Shown here: piece by piece, positions 26,377 through 35,068 of the stretch
Layout: every line of letters starts with the position of its first letter
How positions within the stretch are numbered: the first letter of the stretch is position 1
NCBI RefSeq assembly: GCF_000422565.1
Contig: NZ_AUMA01000003.1
Span: forward strand, 124,001-188,000
Direction of reading: 5' to 3'
Length of the DNA stretch: 64,000 bases
DNA from: Desulfovibrio aminophilus DSM 12254
GTDB lineage: Bacteria > Desulfobacterota > Desulfovibrionia > Desulfovibrionales > Desulfovibrionaceae
Made by a program: the position numbers and the translations under genes
The notes under the pieces: model-generated
The model's input: the letters and a program-made list of their open reading frames with translations, nothing else
Databases searched by the model: none
What the model was told of the DNA's origin: nothing

Positions 26377-27005
26377 TGGGGCTCTTCCTTGAAAAATTCG
26401 ATGGCAATTCCTTCTTCGGTGGCGTGCCATTCATGGCCACACCCACACACCAGAGATTTGCCGATTTCTATGTACATTTTTTGTCCGCAATCTTGGCAAT
26501 GTACTCGACCACAATTGCAACCACGGCATTGCCCGGCCAGCCACCAGAAAATCGAGCCATCATCGAATTGCGTCATACCGTCCTGGTCGAGGACAATGCA
26601 GTCGGCGTTGCAAACCGGGCACATTTTCCACTTGTCAGGGACGATGAGATCCAGAGCCTCTTCCATGGACAGAGTCATCAAATCGCACTGAATGAAACGA
26701 GCCTTTGTCTCGGCCGGAGAAGTGAATCCGTTCGCCGCTACGATGATTGTTTTGTGTGCTCCGACAGCCTGTGAAAGTGCTGCGACTTCTTCGATATCCT
26801 TGACGTCGAGGGGCGTTGAATGGAATTTCGCATCAATGAGCATACGCAACGAGTGCCCCCGCTCGGTCATCTCGATCATTACATCGACTTGCCTACGTTG
26901 TCCCGTCACGAGATCCGGCAAGTAGACGTTGCGATGAACCGTCCCGAATCCGTCCAACTGTTCATAGAGTACGGCGACAGCTTCTTGGTATTCCTGCCAT
27001 TTCAT
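26370..27005 (-). CDS. PD-(D/E)XK nuclease-like protein with zinc ribbons (Mrr-like), inside the DISARM operon
   Basis: 211 residues. The N-terminal domain looks like a restriction-endonuclease fold: Asp41 (RRQVDVMIE), then Asp58-x-Lys60 (MLIDAKF), and a following helix with Glu-Glu-Val, the order seen in Mrr-like PD-(D/E)XK nucleases. The C-terminal 85 residues have three cysteine clusters (CPVCNADC; CRGCNCGRVHCQDCG; CGCGHEWH), probably zinc ribbons for nucleic acid or protein contact. It overlaps drmD by 4 nt and drmMI by 7 nt. No nuclease of this type is in the DISARM core. Nuclease activity is inference from the motif. Confidence 0.75.
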   Translation of the reverse strand: MKWQEYQEAVAVLYEQLDGFGTVHRNVYLPDLVTGQRRQVDVMIEMTERGHSLRMLIDAKFHSTPLDVKDIEEVAALSQAVGAHKTIIVAANGFTSPAETKARFIQCDLMTLSMEEALDLIVPDKWKMCPVCNADCIVLDQDGMTQFDDGSIFWWLAGQCRGCNCGRVHCQDCGQKMYIEIGKSLVCGCGHEWHATEEGIAIEFFKEEPQW

Positions 27006-30000
27006 TGCTTTATCCTCGATTGAGAGGCGGGCACCAAGAACACGACGGCCACCGGGAACGTTCGATCCACCGGGTTGGCGTAGTGTTTTTCGATCGCGGC
27101 CTTTTCTTCTTCCCGCTCTTCCGGAATCCGAGCCAATCGGGCTTCGAGGGCATGGACGTCCTTCTTCACCTGCGCCATCTCCTCGGGCGAAAACCCGGGC
27201 AAATAGAGCTGGCCACCTTGGCGATCCGACTTCAGCTCCTTGCGGATGCTGGCCTCAAGTTCGTCCAGAACCGTTCGGACGTCGGCGATTTCGCTTTTCA
27301 TGCGCCTGTCGAGGGTGTTCTCGAGAAACTTCAAGCGGTCCCTGGATCTCGCTTCGACGGCGGCCATGAGAGCGTCTTCGTGGCGCTCGAACCTGTCCTT
27401 CAGGACATCGAACAGCGCCTGGTCGGGTTCGATCGGTGACCCTTGGGCGACCAGAGCTTCGAGTTTGCCGACCTGGGCGATGCGGGCGAAGCGTTTGTGT
27501 TCGAGTTCGCCACCGGCGAGGGTCAGTTCTTCGTGAAGGCGATGGTGGTCTCCGCCGGTGATCACCAAACGCGACCAGACCGCCACCGCCGGGACTCGCA
27601 ATTCACTGTCGGGTACGGTTCGAACCGCCACGCGGTGAAGTCGCTTGACGTCGTCGAGTTTCCATATCTCCTCGCGAAGCAGGCGCAGACACATCTGCAC
27701 CAGCCGGTGGTTGAGATGGGCCAGGACAACATCGTCTCTACCTTTGGCGACATCGTGATCGAAGGTGATCGGGCGACGAACGCCGGTATGGGGATGTTCC
27801 AGTCCGACGGTGGCTCTGCCCCAGGAGCCGGGCAGGACGGGCACTTCGAAAACGCTCTCCTTTTCGCCCTGGGGCGATCCGGTGGGCTTGAGCGACGGTT
27901 TTTCCGCCAGATCCAAAGCGACCTCGACCGCACGCGAAATGTGCTCGGGCGACAGATGGAAATCGTTCTTCGCCTCCATGAGTCTCTCGTGCAGGCGGGC
28001 GATGCGCTCCTGAAGACGCTTCTCCGCCGTGACGAACTTCCTCGCCTTGGCCGCCTTGGCTTCCGCCGAGGCGGTGTCCAGGCCGCTGCGCTTCCCGAGC
28101 ATGGCTTCTTCGATCTGCCGGGCGATGACCGGCCCGACGCTGCCGAGATCCTCCCGGATCGTGTCGATCTTGAGGACGGCACGCATCAAATACTCGTGAT
28201 CGCCCGCGACATCGCCGGGTTTGACGGAGTCTGATCGTTCATTGGCGGCGACTCTCGCGGAGAAGCCTTTCCCCACCGGATGCCAGATGAAGACGGCGTC
28301 TTCCTTCTGCCCGTGGCGGTCGATACGACCATTGCGCTGTTCCATGACATTCGGATTCCATGGAATCTCGACATGGATGAGGTAGTTGCAATGGTTCTGC
28401 AGATCGATACCTTCCGAGGCCGCGTCGGTAGCGAGCAGGATGCGGACCGGCGAGATGTCCGGATGCGCCTGGAACGCGGCTTTGACGGCCTCGCGCTCGT
28501 CCGGCAGCATGCTTCCATGAAGGTACATCAAGCGATCGCCGCCGAAGCCGTTGGCAGTGAGAATCTGATGGAGCCACGAATGGGTGGCCCGGTATTCGGT
28601 GAACAGAATCACGCGCTTTCCGTTCCAGCGGCCATCGGTCTTCAGATGGCTCTCGATCCAGTCGAGAATGGCCCTGGCTTTCGAGTCGACGCGGTTGCGT
28701 GCTTTCTCCGACCATGCGATGAGCCGGTCGAGCATGTCTCTCTGCTCTCGTGACAACGGTGGTGCGAGCTCGCCCACCACCTCGACCGCTTCGTGCTGGG
28801 CTTCTTCGACCAGCGAATCGTCCGAATACTCCTCTTCGGTTTTCAGGATCGCCTTGCGCAGAATGCGATCGTCCATGGTGTCGCGATCGCCTTTTGGCTT
28901 GCCGCGTTCGAGCGTTTCCCGATGTTTTGCAAGTGTGTGCGCGAAAGCCATCGGCGAGGAAAAGAGCCGCTTTTTGAGAAGCATGTGAACGAAATCGGTT
29001 CCATATTCGAAGCGCGTGCCCTTGACGCTCTTCGAACGGTCGGCCGTGTACTCTCCGAGCAAGGCGTGGATTTGCCGCTCCTCCTCCGAGTAGTCGATTT
29101 CGAGACCTTCGAGCTTGCGCACCGGAAACACCGGCTTGCCGTTCGCGTCGACGATGTCGCTCTTCAGTCGGCGAACCATGACGCGGTGGAGTTGTTTCTC
29201 GTCCGGCATCACCGTCCTGGCGAACCGCTGATCGTCCAGCAACTCCAACAACGAGGTGAAGGACTCCTGGTATCCGTTGTGGGGTGTGGCGCTCAAAAAC
29301 AGCCGATGGGTGAAGTGAGGTGCGAGCGACCGGATCAGTCGCGTTCTCTGGCTTTCCAGGGCATACATGGATGCCGACGCCGGTGCGACGTTGTGCGCCT
29401 CGTCGACGACCAGAATGTCGAATTTTCGCGGATAGGTAATGTGAGGAGGGAGTACGTCCTTCAACAACCGGAAACCCTCGCCGCTCTTCATCCAGTCCAT
29501 CGAGGTGACGAGACGTGGATAGGACGTCCAGGGATTCACGTGGATACCGCGTTCGCGACGGAGGCGCTTGACGTACTCGGTGTCGACGATCCGAAACTCG
29601 AGGCCGAATTTTTCCTGCATCTCGGTCTGCCATTTGACCTGCAGGCTGGCGGGGCAAACGACGAACACGGTCCTGGCGCGATGACGGACGAGCAGCTCCT
29701 GGATGACCAGCCCCGCCTCGATCGTTTTACCCAAGCCGACATCGTCCGCGATGAGGAGATTGACGCGAGCCATCTCGACGGCTCGAACCAACGGATCGAG
29801 CTGGTAGTCTTCGATGGTTATCCCGCTCCGGAAAGGCGATTGCAGAAAAGAGCGATCCGCGTTGGTGACTGCTCCCCAGCGAACGGCGTCGAGAAAGGCT
29901 TCCAGGCGGTCGTTGCTGTCCCAGCCGGTGATCGACGGCAGGCCCGCCTTTTCCAAGACCTGGGCTCCGGCCTCCATCTGCCAGACGACCTGGATCTCTT

Positions 30001-30193
30001 CGCCCATGGAATCTTCGTCCAGGGATGACAGGCCGACGAGGTGTTGGTCACCGTTGCTCGCCGGTGACAAGGCTCCACTGGAAACATCGGTGACCACCCA
30101 TTGACGACGTCGGACCTCGACGAGTTGACCGGGCTCGGGAACGGCACCGAAACGAACGACACCGTTCGCCGAACTTGCGTTTGTCGTTGTCAT
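27002..30193 (-). CDS. drmD: DrmD: SNF2-like helicase of class 1 DISARM
   Basis: 1063 residues. Walker A DVGLGKT at 151-157, DEAH at 264-267 (LVVDEAHNVAP), and C-terminal motifs LLATDAASEGIDLQ and NGRIDRHGQ. The long C-terminal half is helical and charged. This is the class 1-specific SNF2 ATPase; class 2 systems have DrmE instead. RapA-like enzymes look similar, but the adjacent DrmMI/DrmA/DrmB/DrmC settle the call. Overlaps the methyltransferase gene upstream (ATGA at 30190-30193) and the nuclease gene downstream. Confidence 0.93.
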   Translation of the reverse strand: MTTTNASSANGVVRFGAVPEPGQLVEVRRRQWVVTDVSSGALSPASNGDQHLVGLSSLDEDSMGEEIQVVWQMEAGAQVLEKAGLPSITGWDSNDRLEAFLDAVRWGAVTNADRSFLQSPFRSGITIEDYQLDPLVRAVEMARVNLLIADDVGLGKTIEAGLVIQELLVRHRARTVFVVCPASLQVKWQTEMQEKFGLEFRIVDTEYVKRLRRERGIHVNPWTSYPRLVTSMDWMKSGEGFRLLKDVLPPHITYPRKFDILVVDEAHNVAPASASMYALESQRTRLIRSLAPHFTHRLFLSATPHNGYQESFTSLLELLDDQRFARTVMPDEKQLHRVMVRRLKSDIVDANGKPVFPVRKLEGLEIDYSEEERQIHALLGEYTADRSKSVKGTRFEYGTDFVHMLLKKRLFSSPMAFAHTLAKHRETLERGKPKGDRDTMDDRILRKAILKTEEEYSDDSLVEEAQHEAVEVVGELAPPLSREQRDMLDRLIAWSEKARNRVDSKARAILDWIESHLKTDGRWNGKRVILFTEYRATHSWLHQILTANGFGGDRLMYLHGSMLPDEREAVKAAFQAHPDISPVRILLATDAASEGIDLQNHCNYLIHVEIPWNPNVMEQRNGRIDRHGQKEDAVFIWHPVGKGFSARVAANERSDSVKPGDVAGDHEYLMRAVLKIDTIREDLGSVGPVIARQIEEAMLGKRSGLDTASAEAKAAKARKFVTAEKRLQERIARLHERLMEAKNDFHLSPEHISRAVEVALDLAEKPSLKPTGSPQGEKESVFEVPVLPGSWGRATVGLEHPHTGVRRPITFDHDVAKGRDDVVLAHLNHRLVQMCLRLLREEIWKLDDVKRLHRVAVRTVPDSELRVPAVAVWSRLVITGGDHHRLHEELTLAGGELEHKRFARIAQVGKLEALVAQGSPIEPDQALFDVLKDRFERHEDALMAAVEARSRDRLKFLENTLDRRMKSEIADVRTVLDELEASIRKELKSDRQGGQLYLPGFSPEEMAQVKKDVHALEARLARIPEEREEEKAAIEKHYANPVDRTFPVAVVFLVPASQSRIKQ

Positions 30194-31305
30194 TGTGACC
30201 GGCTCCTCCGTCTCGACTGATACGCTTTCTTGGTCGCTTCCGATACGTGCGACAGCAAGCTGGCTCCGATGACCTCTCCGAGGGTGACGGGAACGGCGTT
30301 GCCGATAAGCCTGCCGATGGACTTCTGGCAGACCTGTTCTCCCGGTCGAGTGAACTCGTAATCTGGTGGAAAGCTCTGTAAGATCGCGCCTTCTCTGAGT
30401 GAAATAGCTCTGTCTTGCTCCGGGTGGCCGAAACGGCCGTTACCGAACCCGAAGAATTGGGTCGTCATCGTCGGGGCGGGATCGTCCCAGGTCATGCGGC
30501 CATAGACGCTGGGGTAGGTCTTTCCGGAAGATTTCTTGTGGCAGTCGGCCACCAACTCCCTGGGCCAGTCACGCCATGTCCCCCCGGGCCTGGATGCCTT
30601 TATGCGGCGCATATTGATTTCGGAGAGAGCGGAGCATTGGTGCAGAGGGTCTTTCGGGTGGCTCGTTCCGGCCTCTAGAGGAGGCAGGTTGCCGATGGCC
30701 TCCTTGACAGTTTTCGGTCTCTTGCCGAACTGCTCGGGAGTCAGAAGCGAGATCGGCCCGAGCTTGGACGCCAGCAACACCAGACGGTTGCGCTGTTGGG
30801 GGACGCCGTATTCTGCGCAATTGACGACCCGGTATGCGACCGAGTACCCATTGCCTTCGAGGTTGGCCACGAACTCGTCGAAAACGTTCTGTTCGATCAG
30901 TCGCGGAACGTTCTCCATGGTCACAAGATCCGGTGACAGTTCGTCCACGAGTCTCGAAAACTGCAGCAGGAGCCACCAGCGTTTGTCGGATTCCGTTGCC
31001 TTCTGGTTGTAGGTGGAAAAAGTCTGGCACGGAGCGCAACCGGCGAGGAGTTTGATCCCGTTCTTTCTATAGTGGCGCTTCAGCTCGCTGGCTTCCAGCT
31101 CCTCCACCGATTTGAGCAGGAACCTGGCGTTGTTGTTGGCGACGTAGGGGTGTTCACAAGCCGGATCAATGTCCACGCCCAGACGGACATCGACACCGGC
31201 CTTCACGAGGCCATGTGTCAGTCCACCCGCCCCGCAGAACAAGTCGACGGCATAGACCTTCCGGCCTGGCGTCGCTCCGATTTTAGCCTGTGTCCCGTGT
31301 TTCAT
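30190..31305 (-). CDS. C5-cytosine DNA methyltransferase (DrmMII-like)
   Basis: 371 residues from ATG 31305, which overlaps the HTH gene stop as ATGA. All m5C motifs are present: DLFCGAGG at 21-28, the catalytic PCQ at 92-94 (GCAPCQTFS), ENV at 131-133, QQRNR at 170-174, and the C-terminal IGNAVPV. It would methylate cytosine in a defined site to mark self DNA. Class 2 DISARM uses a methylase of this family (DrmMII), whereas this locus has the class 1 helicase and DrmMI as well. The Vsr gene at the other end fits the need to repair deaminated m5C. Target sequence not predictable by reading. Confidence 0.92.
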   Translation of the reverse strand: MKHGTQAKIGATPGRKVYAVDLFCGAGGLTHGLVKAGVDVRLGVDIDPACEHPYVANNNARFLLKSVEELEASELKRHYRKNGIKLLAGCAPCQTFSTYNQKATESDKRWWLLLQFSRLVDELSPDLVTMENVPRLIEQNVFDEFVANLEGNGYSVAYRVVNCAEYGVPQQRNRLVLLASKLGPISLLTPEQFGKRPKTVKEAIGNLPPLEAGTSHPKDPLHQCSALSEINMRRIKASRPGGTWRDWPRELVADCHKKSSGKTYPSVYGRMTWDDPAPTMTTQFFGFGNGRFGHPEQDRAISLREGAILQSFPPDYEFTRPGEQVCQKSIGRLIGNAVPVTLGEVIGASLLSHVSEATKKAYQSRRRSRSQ

Positions 31306-31526
31306 TTTTTCGAATCCTTGCCTACATCTTCCTTGGACGAGTCGGCGGACGCGCCACCAGCCTTCACCCACTCGTCGACCTCGTCCGTCTTGAACTTCCA
31401 GAGGCGGCCGACTTTGTGTGCGGGCATGCCGCGTCCCGCTATCCAGCGGTAGATGGTGTCGATGCTGACCCCGAGATGTTGGGCAATCTCCTCGGCTGAA
31501 AGCCAGCGGTGTTGTTCTGATGCCAT
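31302..31526 (-). CDS. Excisionase-type HTH DNA-binding protein, first gene of the DISARM operon
   Basis: 74 residues from ATG 31526 (GGAGAG upstream). A MerR/excisionase-type helix-turn-helix of the HTH_17 type is clear: WLSAEEIAQHLGVSIDTIYRW, then GMPAHKVGRLWKFKTDEVDEW. The tail is Ser/Lys-rich. Proteins of this form act as excisionases or as small regulators at the head of restriction and DISARM/BREX loci. Being first in the operon and 80 nt from the promoter it could be an autoregulator. In a satellite context an AlpA-like role is an alternative. Confidence 0.85.
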   Translation of the reverse strand: MASEQHRWLSAEEIAQHLGVSIDTIYRWIAGRGMPAHKVGRLWKFKTDEVDEWVKAGGASADSSKEDVGKDSKK

Positions 31527-31605
31527 GTGCTCTCCGCTTTGGGCCGTCCGGCCTTGAAAGCAGCTGTTCCAGGGGCAGCCCCGGAGAATGAGAGGAATGT
31601 CTGGC

Positions 31606-31634
31606 ACATTAGAGGAGAGCCCAGTATCGGTCAA
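31606..31634 (-). promoter_or_regulatory. Sigma70-type promoter of the DISARM operon
   Basis: On the minus strand TTGACC (31634-31629), 17-base spacer, TAATGT (31611-31606). Downstream, before the HTH gene, lies the inverted repeat GGGGC-A-GCCCC at about 31571-31582, a possible operator. The sequence differs from the three element-specific promoter motifs. Confidence 0.72.
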
Positions 31635-31725
31635 ACGATTTGTGCTGCATCTTTGCCACATCAAACCGCAGAAGCCGACTTTGCCTTGCAGGCGGGGGCA
31701 GGAAGTCAAGCAGGCCAGCGAAAGA

Positions 31726-32040
31726 TTACACCTGCTCGGTGCACATGATCACGAGGCGGGATTTGCGTTCGTCCGGCAGGACCGCCTCGATGTCGAGGAT
31801 GCGGCCCTCGAATACCAGACGGTGGGTGGGGGTGAGGTCGGCGCGGTAGCGCATGGTGACGCGGTGGCTGACCGAGTTCTGCATTTGGGCGGCGGCGAAG
31901 TACTCCTCGCCCTTGAGGGCTTCGACCCGCGCCCAGACCGTGGCCAAGTCAGCCCAGGTTTCCTCCCAGCCGCCCATGCCGTCGAAGATGAGCGTCACCG
32001 CCTGAATGGTCACCCGGTGGCGATATGGAGCGGCTGGCAT
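31726..32040 (-). CDS. Phage head closure / head-tail adaptor protein
   Basis: 104 residues, normal size. HRVTIQ near the start, WADLATVWARVEALKGEEYFAA, and DRIL-type ending (EGRILDIEAV, ...RLVIMCTEQ) are characteristic of the SPP1 gp16/HK97 gp7-like head closure family that seals the portal after packaging. Its ATG directly follows the stop of the connector gene. It is the last phage morphogenesis gene; no tail gene follows. Confidence 0.82.
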   Translation of the reverse strand: MPAAPYRHRVTIQAVTLIFDGMGGWEETWADLATVWARVEALKGEEYFAAAQMQNSVSHRVTMRYRADLTPTHRLVFEGRILDIEAVLPDERKSRLVIMCTEQV

Positions 32041-32637
32041 CTACACCACCCCGGCAACCCGCCACGGGTCCAACAAGCCGTCCAGGAAGTCGCCGGGGAG
32101 CGTGCTGACGGATCTTCCGGCAAAGCTCTCCCGCTGCTCGTAGAGGCCGGTGACACGACAGAGCATCCAGCTTTTGATGGCGTCCGGCGTAGACGGATTT
32201 CCTGTGACGACGGGCCAGCCGGTACGGAAACTGATTGTCACGGCGTTGCGCCGGCGGCGGGCGGCCGGCCACGCTGCGCCATCGGCTGGATAGATGCGGC
32301 CGAGCAGTCCGGAAGTATCAACGACATAGTCCGTGGCGGACATGGTCTGCGTTATGCCATCCGGAGCCACAAAGGAGACGGCCTCCACGGCCTGCAACGG
32401 AGGCTTGGGCAGTTCGATCGGACCATCGTCGCAAGGAAAGCCGTCCAGAGAGAGCTCGTATGCAGCTTCCACGAATTGCCTTCCGGTCAGCTGTTCCCCA
32501 TGCTGGCGCGCGGCTGCGATGAATGTCGCAAGCAGCCCGTCCTCGAGATCGTGGTCGATCCTGGCGTGGAGCTTGGCTTCCGCCAAGCTGACCGGCTCCA
32601 TGGCCGGAGGCGTGATCAGGCGTAGACGTCCGTGCAT
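32041..32637 (-). CDS. Phage gp6-like head-tail connector protein
   Basis: 198 residues from ATG 32637 (AGGTGAG upstream). The N-terminal block PVSLAEAKLHARIDHDLEDGLLATFIAAARQHGEQLTGRQ is typical of the HK97 gp6-like connector that forms a ring under the portal. The rest contains RNAVTISFRTGWP, also typical. It follows the unknown head gene by 56 nt and is directly followed by the head closure gene. Confidence 0.85.
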   Translation of the reverse strand: MHGRLRLITPPAMEPVSLAEAKLHARIDHDLEDGLLATFIAAARQHGEQLTGRQFVEAAYELSLDGFPCDDGPIELPKPPLQAVEAVSFVAPDGITQTMSATDYVVDTSGLLGRIYPADGAAWPAARRRRNAVTISFRTGWPVVTGNPSTPDAIKSWMLCRVTGLYEQRESFAGRSVSTLPGDFLDGLLDPWRVAGVV

Positions 32638-32693
32638 GGGCTCACCTATAAATGGGGCGGAGCCGAAGCCCCGCCCCATTGGACTACTCGGAG

Positions 32694-33134
32694 TTACTCG
32701 GTCACCGGGGCCACTTGGGCGTGGCTGAGCAGCGCCGTGACGCCGATGGGCGTGCCGGTCCCATGGGTCCCGATGAAGTTCACTACCACGCGGCAGTAGC
32801 GTTTGTGGCCGCGATAGGCCGTGGCGTAGACCGCGCTGTCGTCGCCGGCGTTGTCGATGACCGCGAAACAGCCGTCGTTTGCGCCGGTGACCGACTTTGC
32901 CAGATCGCCCGGGTCCACGTCGGTCCAGGGGCCGCTCACCTTGTCATCGGCTTCCTCAACTTCGAGCTCGATCTTGTCTGTTTCGGATAGCGTCACGCCG
33001 GCCGCGCCCACGTTGACCAGCAGCATGCAGGAGTCGAAGCCCTGCAGGTCCACGGGGTCGGAGTTCTGGTCAGCGTCGTACAAGGCCGGGGCCAGGACCT
33101 GGGTCGTCTTGAGGTTGCTGTAGAGATCGCGCAT
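32694..33134 (-). CDS. Phage head-region hypothetical protein
   Basis: 146 residues with AGGAGG upstream of ATG 33134. It is mostly beta-rich, with acidic stretches (KIELEVEEADDK) and a conserved-looking VYATAYRGHKRYCRVVV. It lies between the major capsid gene and the connector, where many HK97-type clusters encode a decoration or stabilising protein. I do not recognise the family with certainty, so its role on the head is inferred from position. Confidence 0.65.
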   Translation of the reverse strand: MRDLYSNLKTTQVLAPALYDADQNSDPVDLQGFDSCMLLVNVGAAGVTLSETDKIELEVEEADDKVSGPWTDVDPGDLAKSVTGANDGCFAVIDNAGDDSAVYATAYRGHKRYCRVVVNFIGTHGTGTPIGVTALLSHAQVAPVTE

Positions 33135-33145
33135 GTGGGCCTCCT

Positions 33146-34351
33146 TTAGCTCGCGGAGAATTTCATGAGCTTCACGGCCTCGAAGTTCTGGACGCCGCCG
33201 CCGAAGCGCTCGGTCACCCAGAAGGAGGTGAAGCCCTTGTTGGTGATGTTGTCGCGGATGATGCGCATGCCCCGGCGGCGGTAAATCAGGTAGGCCCGCT
33301 TGAAGTCGCCGAAGGCGATGGACAGGCTCCCGGAAGCCACGTCGGGCATGTAGTCGTCAGTGCGCACCGGATAGCCCAGGAGCATGCCTGCGACGCCCGC
33401 CTGCAGCCCCGGCTGCCAGAGGTAGTTGCCCTGGCCGTCCTTGAACTTGCGAATGGCTGCCAGCGTCAGGTCGTTCAGGAGAAAGGCCCCGGACGCTCGG
33501 TACTGAGCTTTGAGCGCGTGGATCAGGTCGATGAGTTTGTCGCTGGGGTTGCTGGACGCGAACGCGCCGTTGCCGCCGGAGAGCACGGTGCCGAGCTTGC
33601 CCCAGTCGTAGGAATCGTTGGCCACGGCGTCATAGGTCAGCAATCCGCGCGGGCGGGAGACGCCGTTGCCGGTCAGGAAGGCTTCGGCCTCGGCCTCGGC
33701 AAAAGCCAGGGCGACTTCCTCCATGAGGAAAGCCTCGACGTTGAAGCCCAGGTCCTCCAGGCTCTCATTGGTCACCTCGGGAAAGGCATCCACTTCCCGG
33801 GCCTCGAAGGTCAGCAGGCTGAACTTGGGTGTCGAGGTGGCCGACGGACTTTCACCCTCGCCGCGCCAGGCGTAGGATACGCCGGTGGTGCGCACGGGCT
33901 TCTTGTACACGGCCGCGTTGCCCGCGATGGTCTGGGCCATGCCGGAGAGCGCGGACATGGCGCTCACGGTGCGCTCGATGGCCTGGGCCATGTCCTCGGT
34001 GAGGAAATAGCCGCCGTCGGGATCGCTGTAGGTGGCCATGGCCTTGCGCTGGACTCCGGCCAGTTCGCGGTCGTCGCCCTTGCGCAGGTACTTGCCCAGG
34101 GCCTGTTTGTGCTCCTGGATCATGGGGTCCTGGCCGTCCACTCCCGCGCCCGGCCGGTTGGCCTTCTTGGCGACCTCGGCCAGGTCTTTGCCCAACCGGG
34201 TCAGATCCTCGTTGATCCTGGCGACCTTTTCCTCCAGGTCGGCCGGAGCGAAGCCTTTCTTCTCGATGGCCGTAAGACGATCGTCGTTGGCCTGCTTGAA
34301 CTCCTCGAACGCCTTGTGCTGCTCTTCCAGCAGCTGTTTGATCTCGTCCAT
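33146..34351 (-). CDS. HK97-fold major capsid protein
   Basis: 401 residues. An N-terminal coiled-coil delta/scaffold segment (about 1-100, rich in Glu/Lys) is followed by the capsid fold: GGYFLTEDMAQAIERTVS, FPEVTNESLEDLGFNVEAFL, AEAEAEAFLTGNG, and the C-terminal RNFGDFKRAYLI-like segment (SIAFGDFKRAYLIYRRRGMRI). The delta domain is normally removed by the adjacent protease. The Shine-Dalgarno (AAGGAGGTAATCC) includes the protease stop codon, coupling the two genes. Confidence 0.93.
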   Translation of the reverse strand: MDEIKQLLEEQHKAFEEFKQANDDRLTAIEKKGFAPADLEEKVARINEDLTRLGKDLAEVAKKANRPGAGVDGQDPMIQEHKQALGKYLRKGDDRELAGVQRKAMATYSDPDGGYFLTEDMAQAIERTVSAMSALSGMAQTIAGNAAVYKKPVRTTGVSYAWRGEGESPSATSTPKFSLLTFEAREVDAFPEVTNESLEDLGFNVEAFLMEEVALAFAEAEAEAFLTGNGVSRPRGLLTYDAVANDSYDWGKLGTVLSGGNGAFASSNPSDKLIDLIHALKAQYRASGAFLLNDLTLAAIRKFKDGQGNYLWQPGLQAGVAGMLLGYPVRTDDYMPDVASGSLSIAFGDFKRAYLIYRRRGMRIIRDNITNKGFTSFWVTERFGGGVQNFEAVKLMKFSAS

Positions 34352-34354
34352 GGA

Positions 34355-35068
34355 TTACCTCCTTGCGGACGTCTTGATGGTGGCGATGTTTCGCCGCAGC
34401 AAAGCGGCGACCGCATCCGCACCCCCGTTATGGGCATCCTCGGCGTCACGCAGAGGCAGGGCCTTGAATCCTTCGGCCAGAACGGCCTTGGCCTGTGTCC
34501 TGGAGAACCCGGCCTCACGCAGGGCCCTCTCGGCGAGCCGGATGTCCGGCACGCCCTTCACTTGATCCACCCGCGCCCTGGCATTGGCCGGAAAGGTCAC
34601 GGGGCTGATCTCGATGAGTTCGATGCGCTTGAGCCTGCGACGGGGCTCACCCGGCTTGCCGCCCGAATCCCACTCCCGGGCCACGTAGCCGATGGACAAG
34701 CCGTCGATGGCCGGCCGGGGTTTCATGCGCATCAGGGAGTGAACTTCGCGCCCGCGCGGAGTCTCTGCCAGCCGGCCGGTTACGCGCAGACCCACTTCGT
34801 CCTCAGTGATATCCGTCCAGATGCCGATGGGCGTCAGGTCCTGCGCACCGAACCCGAGTCCGCCGTGCTGCAGGAGCATGACCGGCCAGGCGGCCTTGCC
34901 CGATCTGGCGTCGGTCAGGCTTTGCGTGAACGCCCCGGGCAGAATCACGTCGCCGTAGGCGTCCACGTTGCCGAACACGGCTCCGTATCCGGAAAAGGTC
35001 ATCTGCTCGGCGTCGGTTCCGCCGGGAGCGAACTTGAGTTCCTTCAGGCTACAGTTGAGGCGTTGCAT
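34355..35068 (-). CDS. HK97-family prohead protease
   Basis: 237 residues from the ATG at 35068, preceded by GAGGA; the start 30 nt earlier has no ribosome site. Features: FSGYGAVFGNVDAYGDVILPGAF, LLQHGG with the catalytic His, and DGLSIGY with the catalytic Ser, the order of herpesvirus/HK97-type serine proteases. It cleaves scaffold segments during prohead maturation. It overlaps the end of the portal gene by 20 nt. Confidence 0.9.
   Translation of the reverse strand: MQRLNCSLKELKFAPGGTDAEQMTFSGYGAVFGNVDAYGDVILPGAFTQSLTDARSGKAAWPVMLLQHGGLGFGAQDLTPIGIWTDITEDEVGLRVTGRLAETPRGREVHSLMRMKPRPAIDGLSIGYVAREWDSGGKPGEPRRRLKRIELIEISPVTFPANARARVDQVKGVPDIRLAERALREAGFSRTQAKAVLAEGFKALPLRDAEDAHNGGADAVAALLRRNIATIKTSARR

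Noticed and set aside
12948-31526. Reading the defence operon as BREX
   Set aside because: DrmMI resembles PglX, but there is no BrxL, BrxC, PglZ or BrxA/B protein, while DrmA, DrmB (DUF1998), DrmC (PLD) and DrmD are all present.
31527-31725. Small frames in the gap between the DISARM HTH gene and the head closure gene
   Set aside because: The space is better explained by the TTGACC/TAATGT promoter and a GGGGC-A-GCCCC inverted repeat; no frame has a ribosome site.
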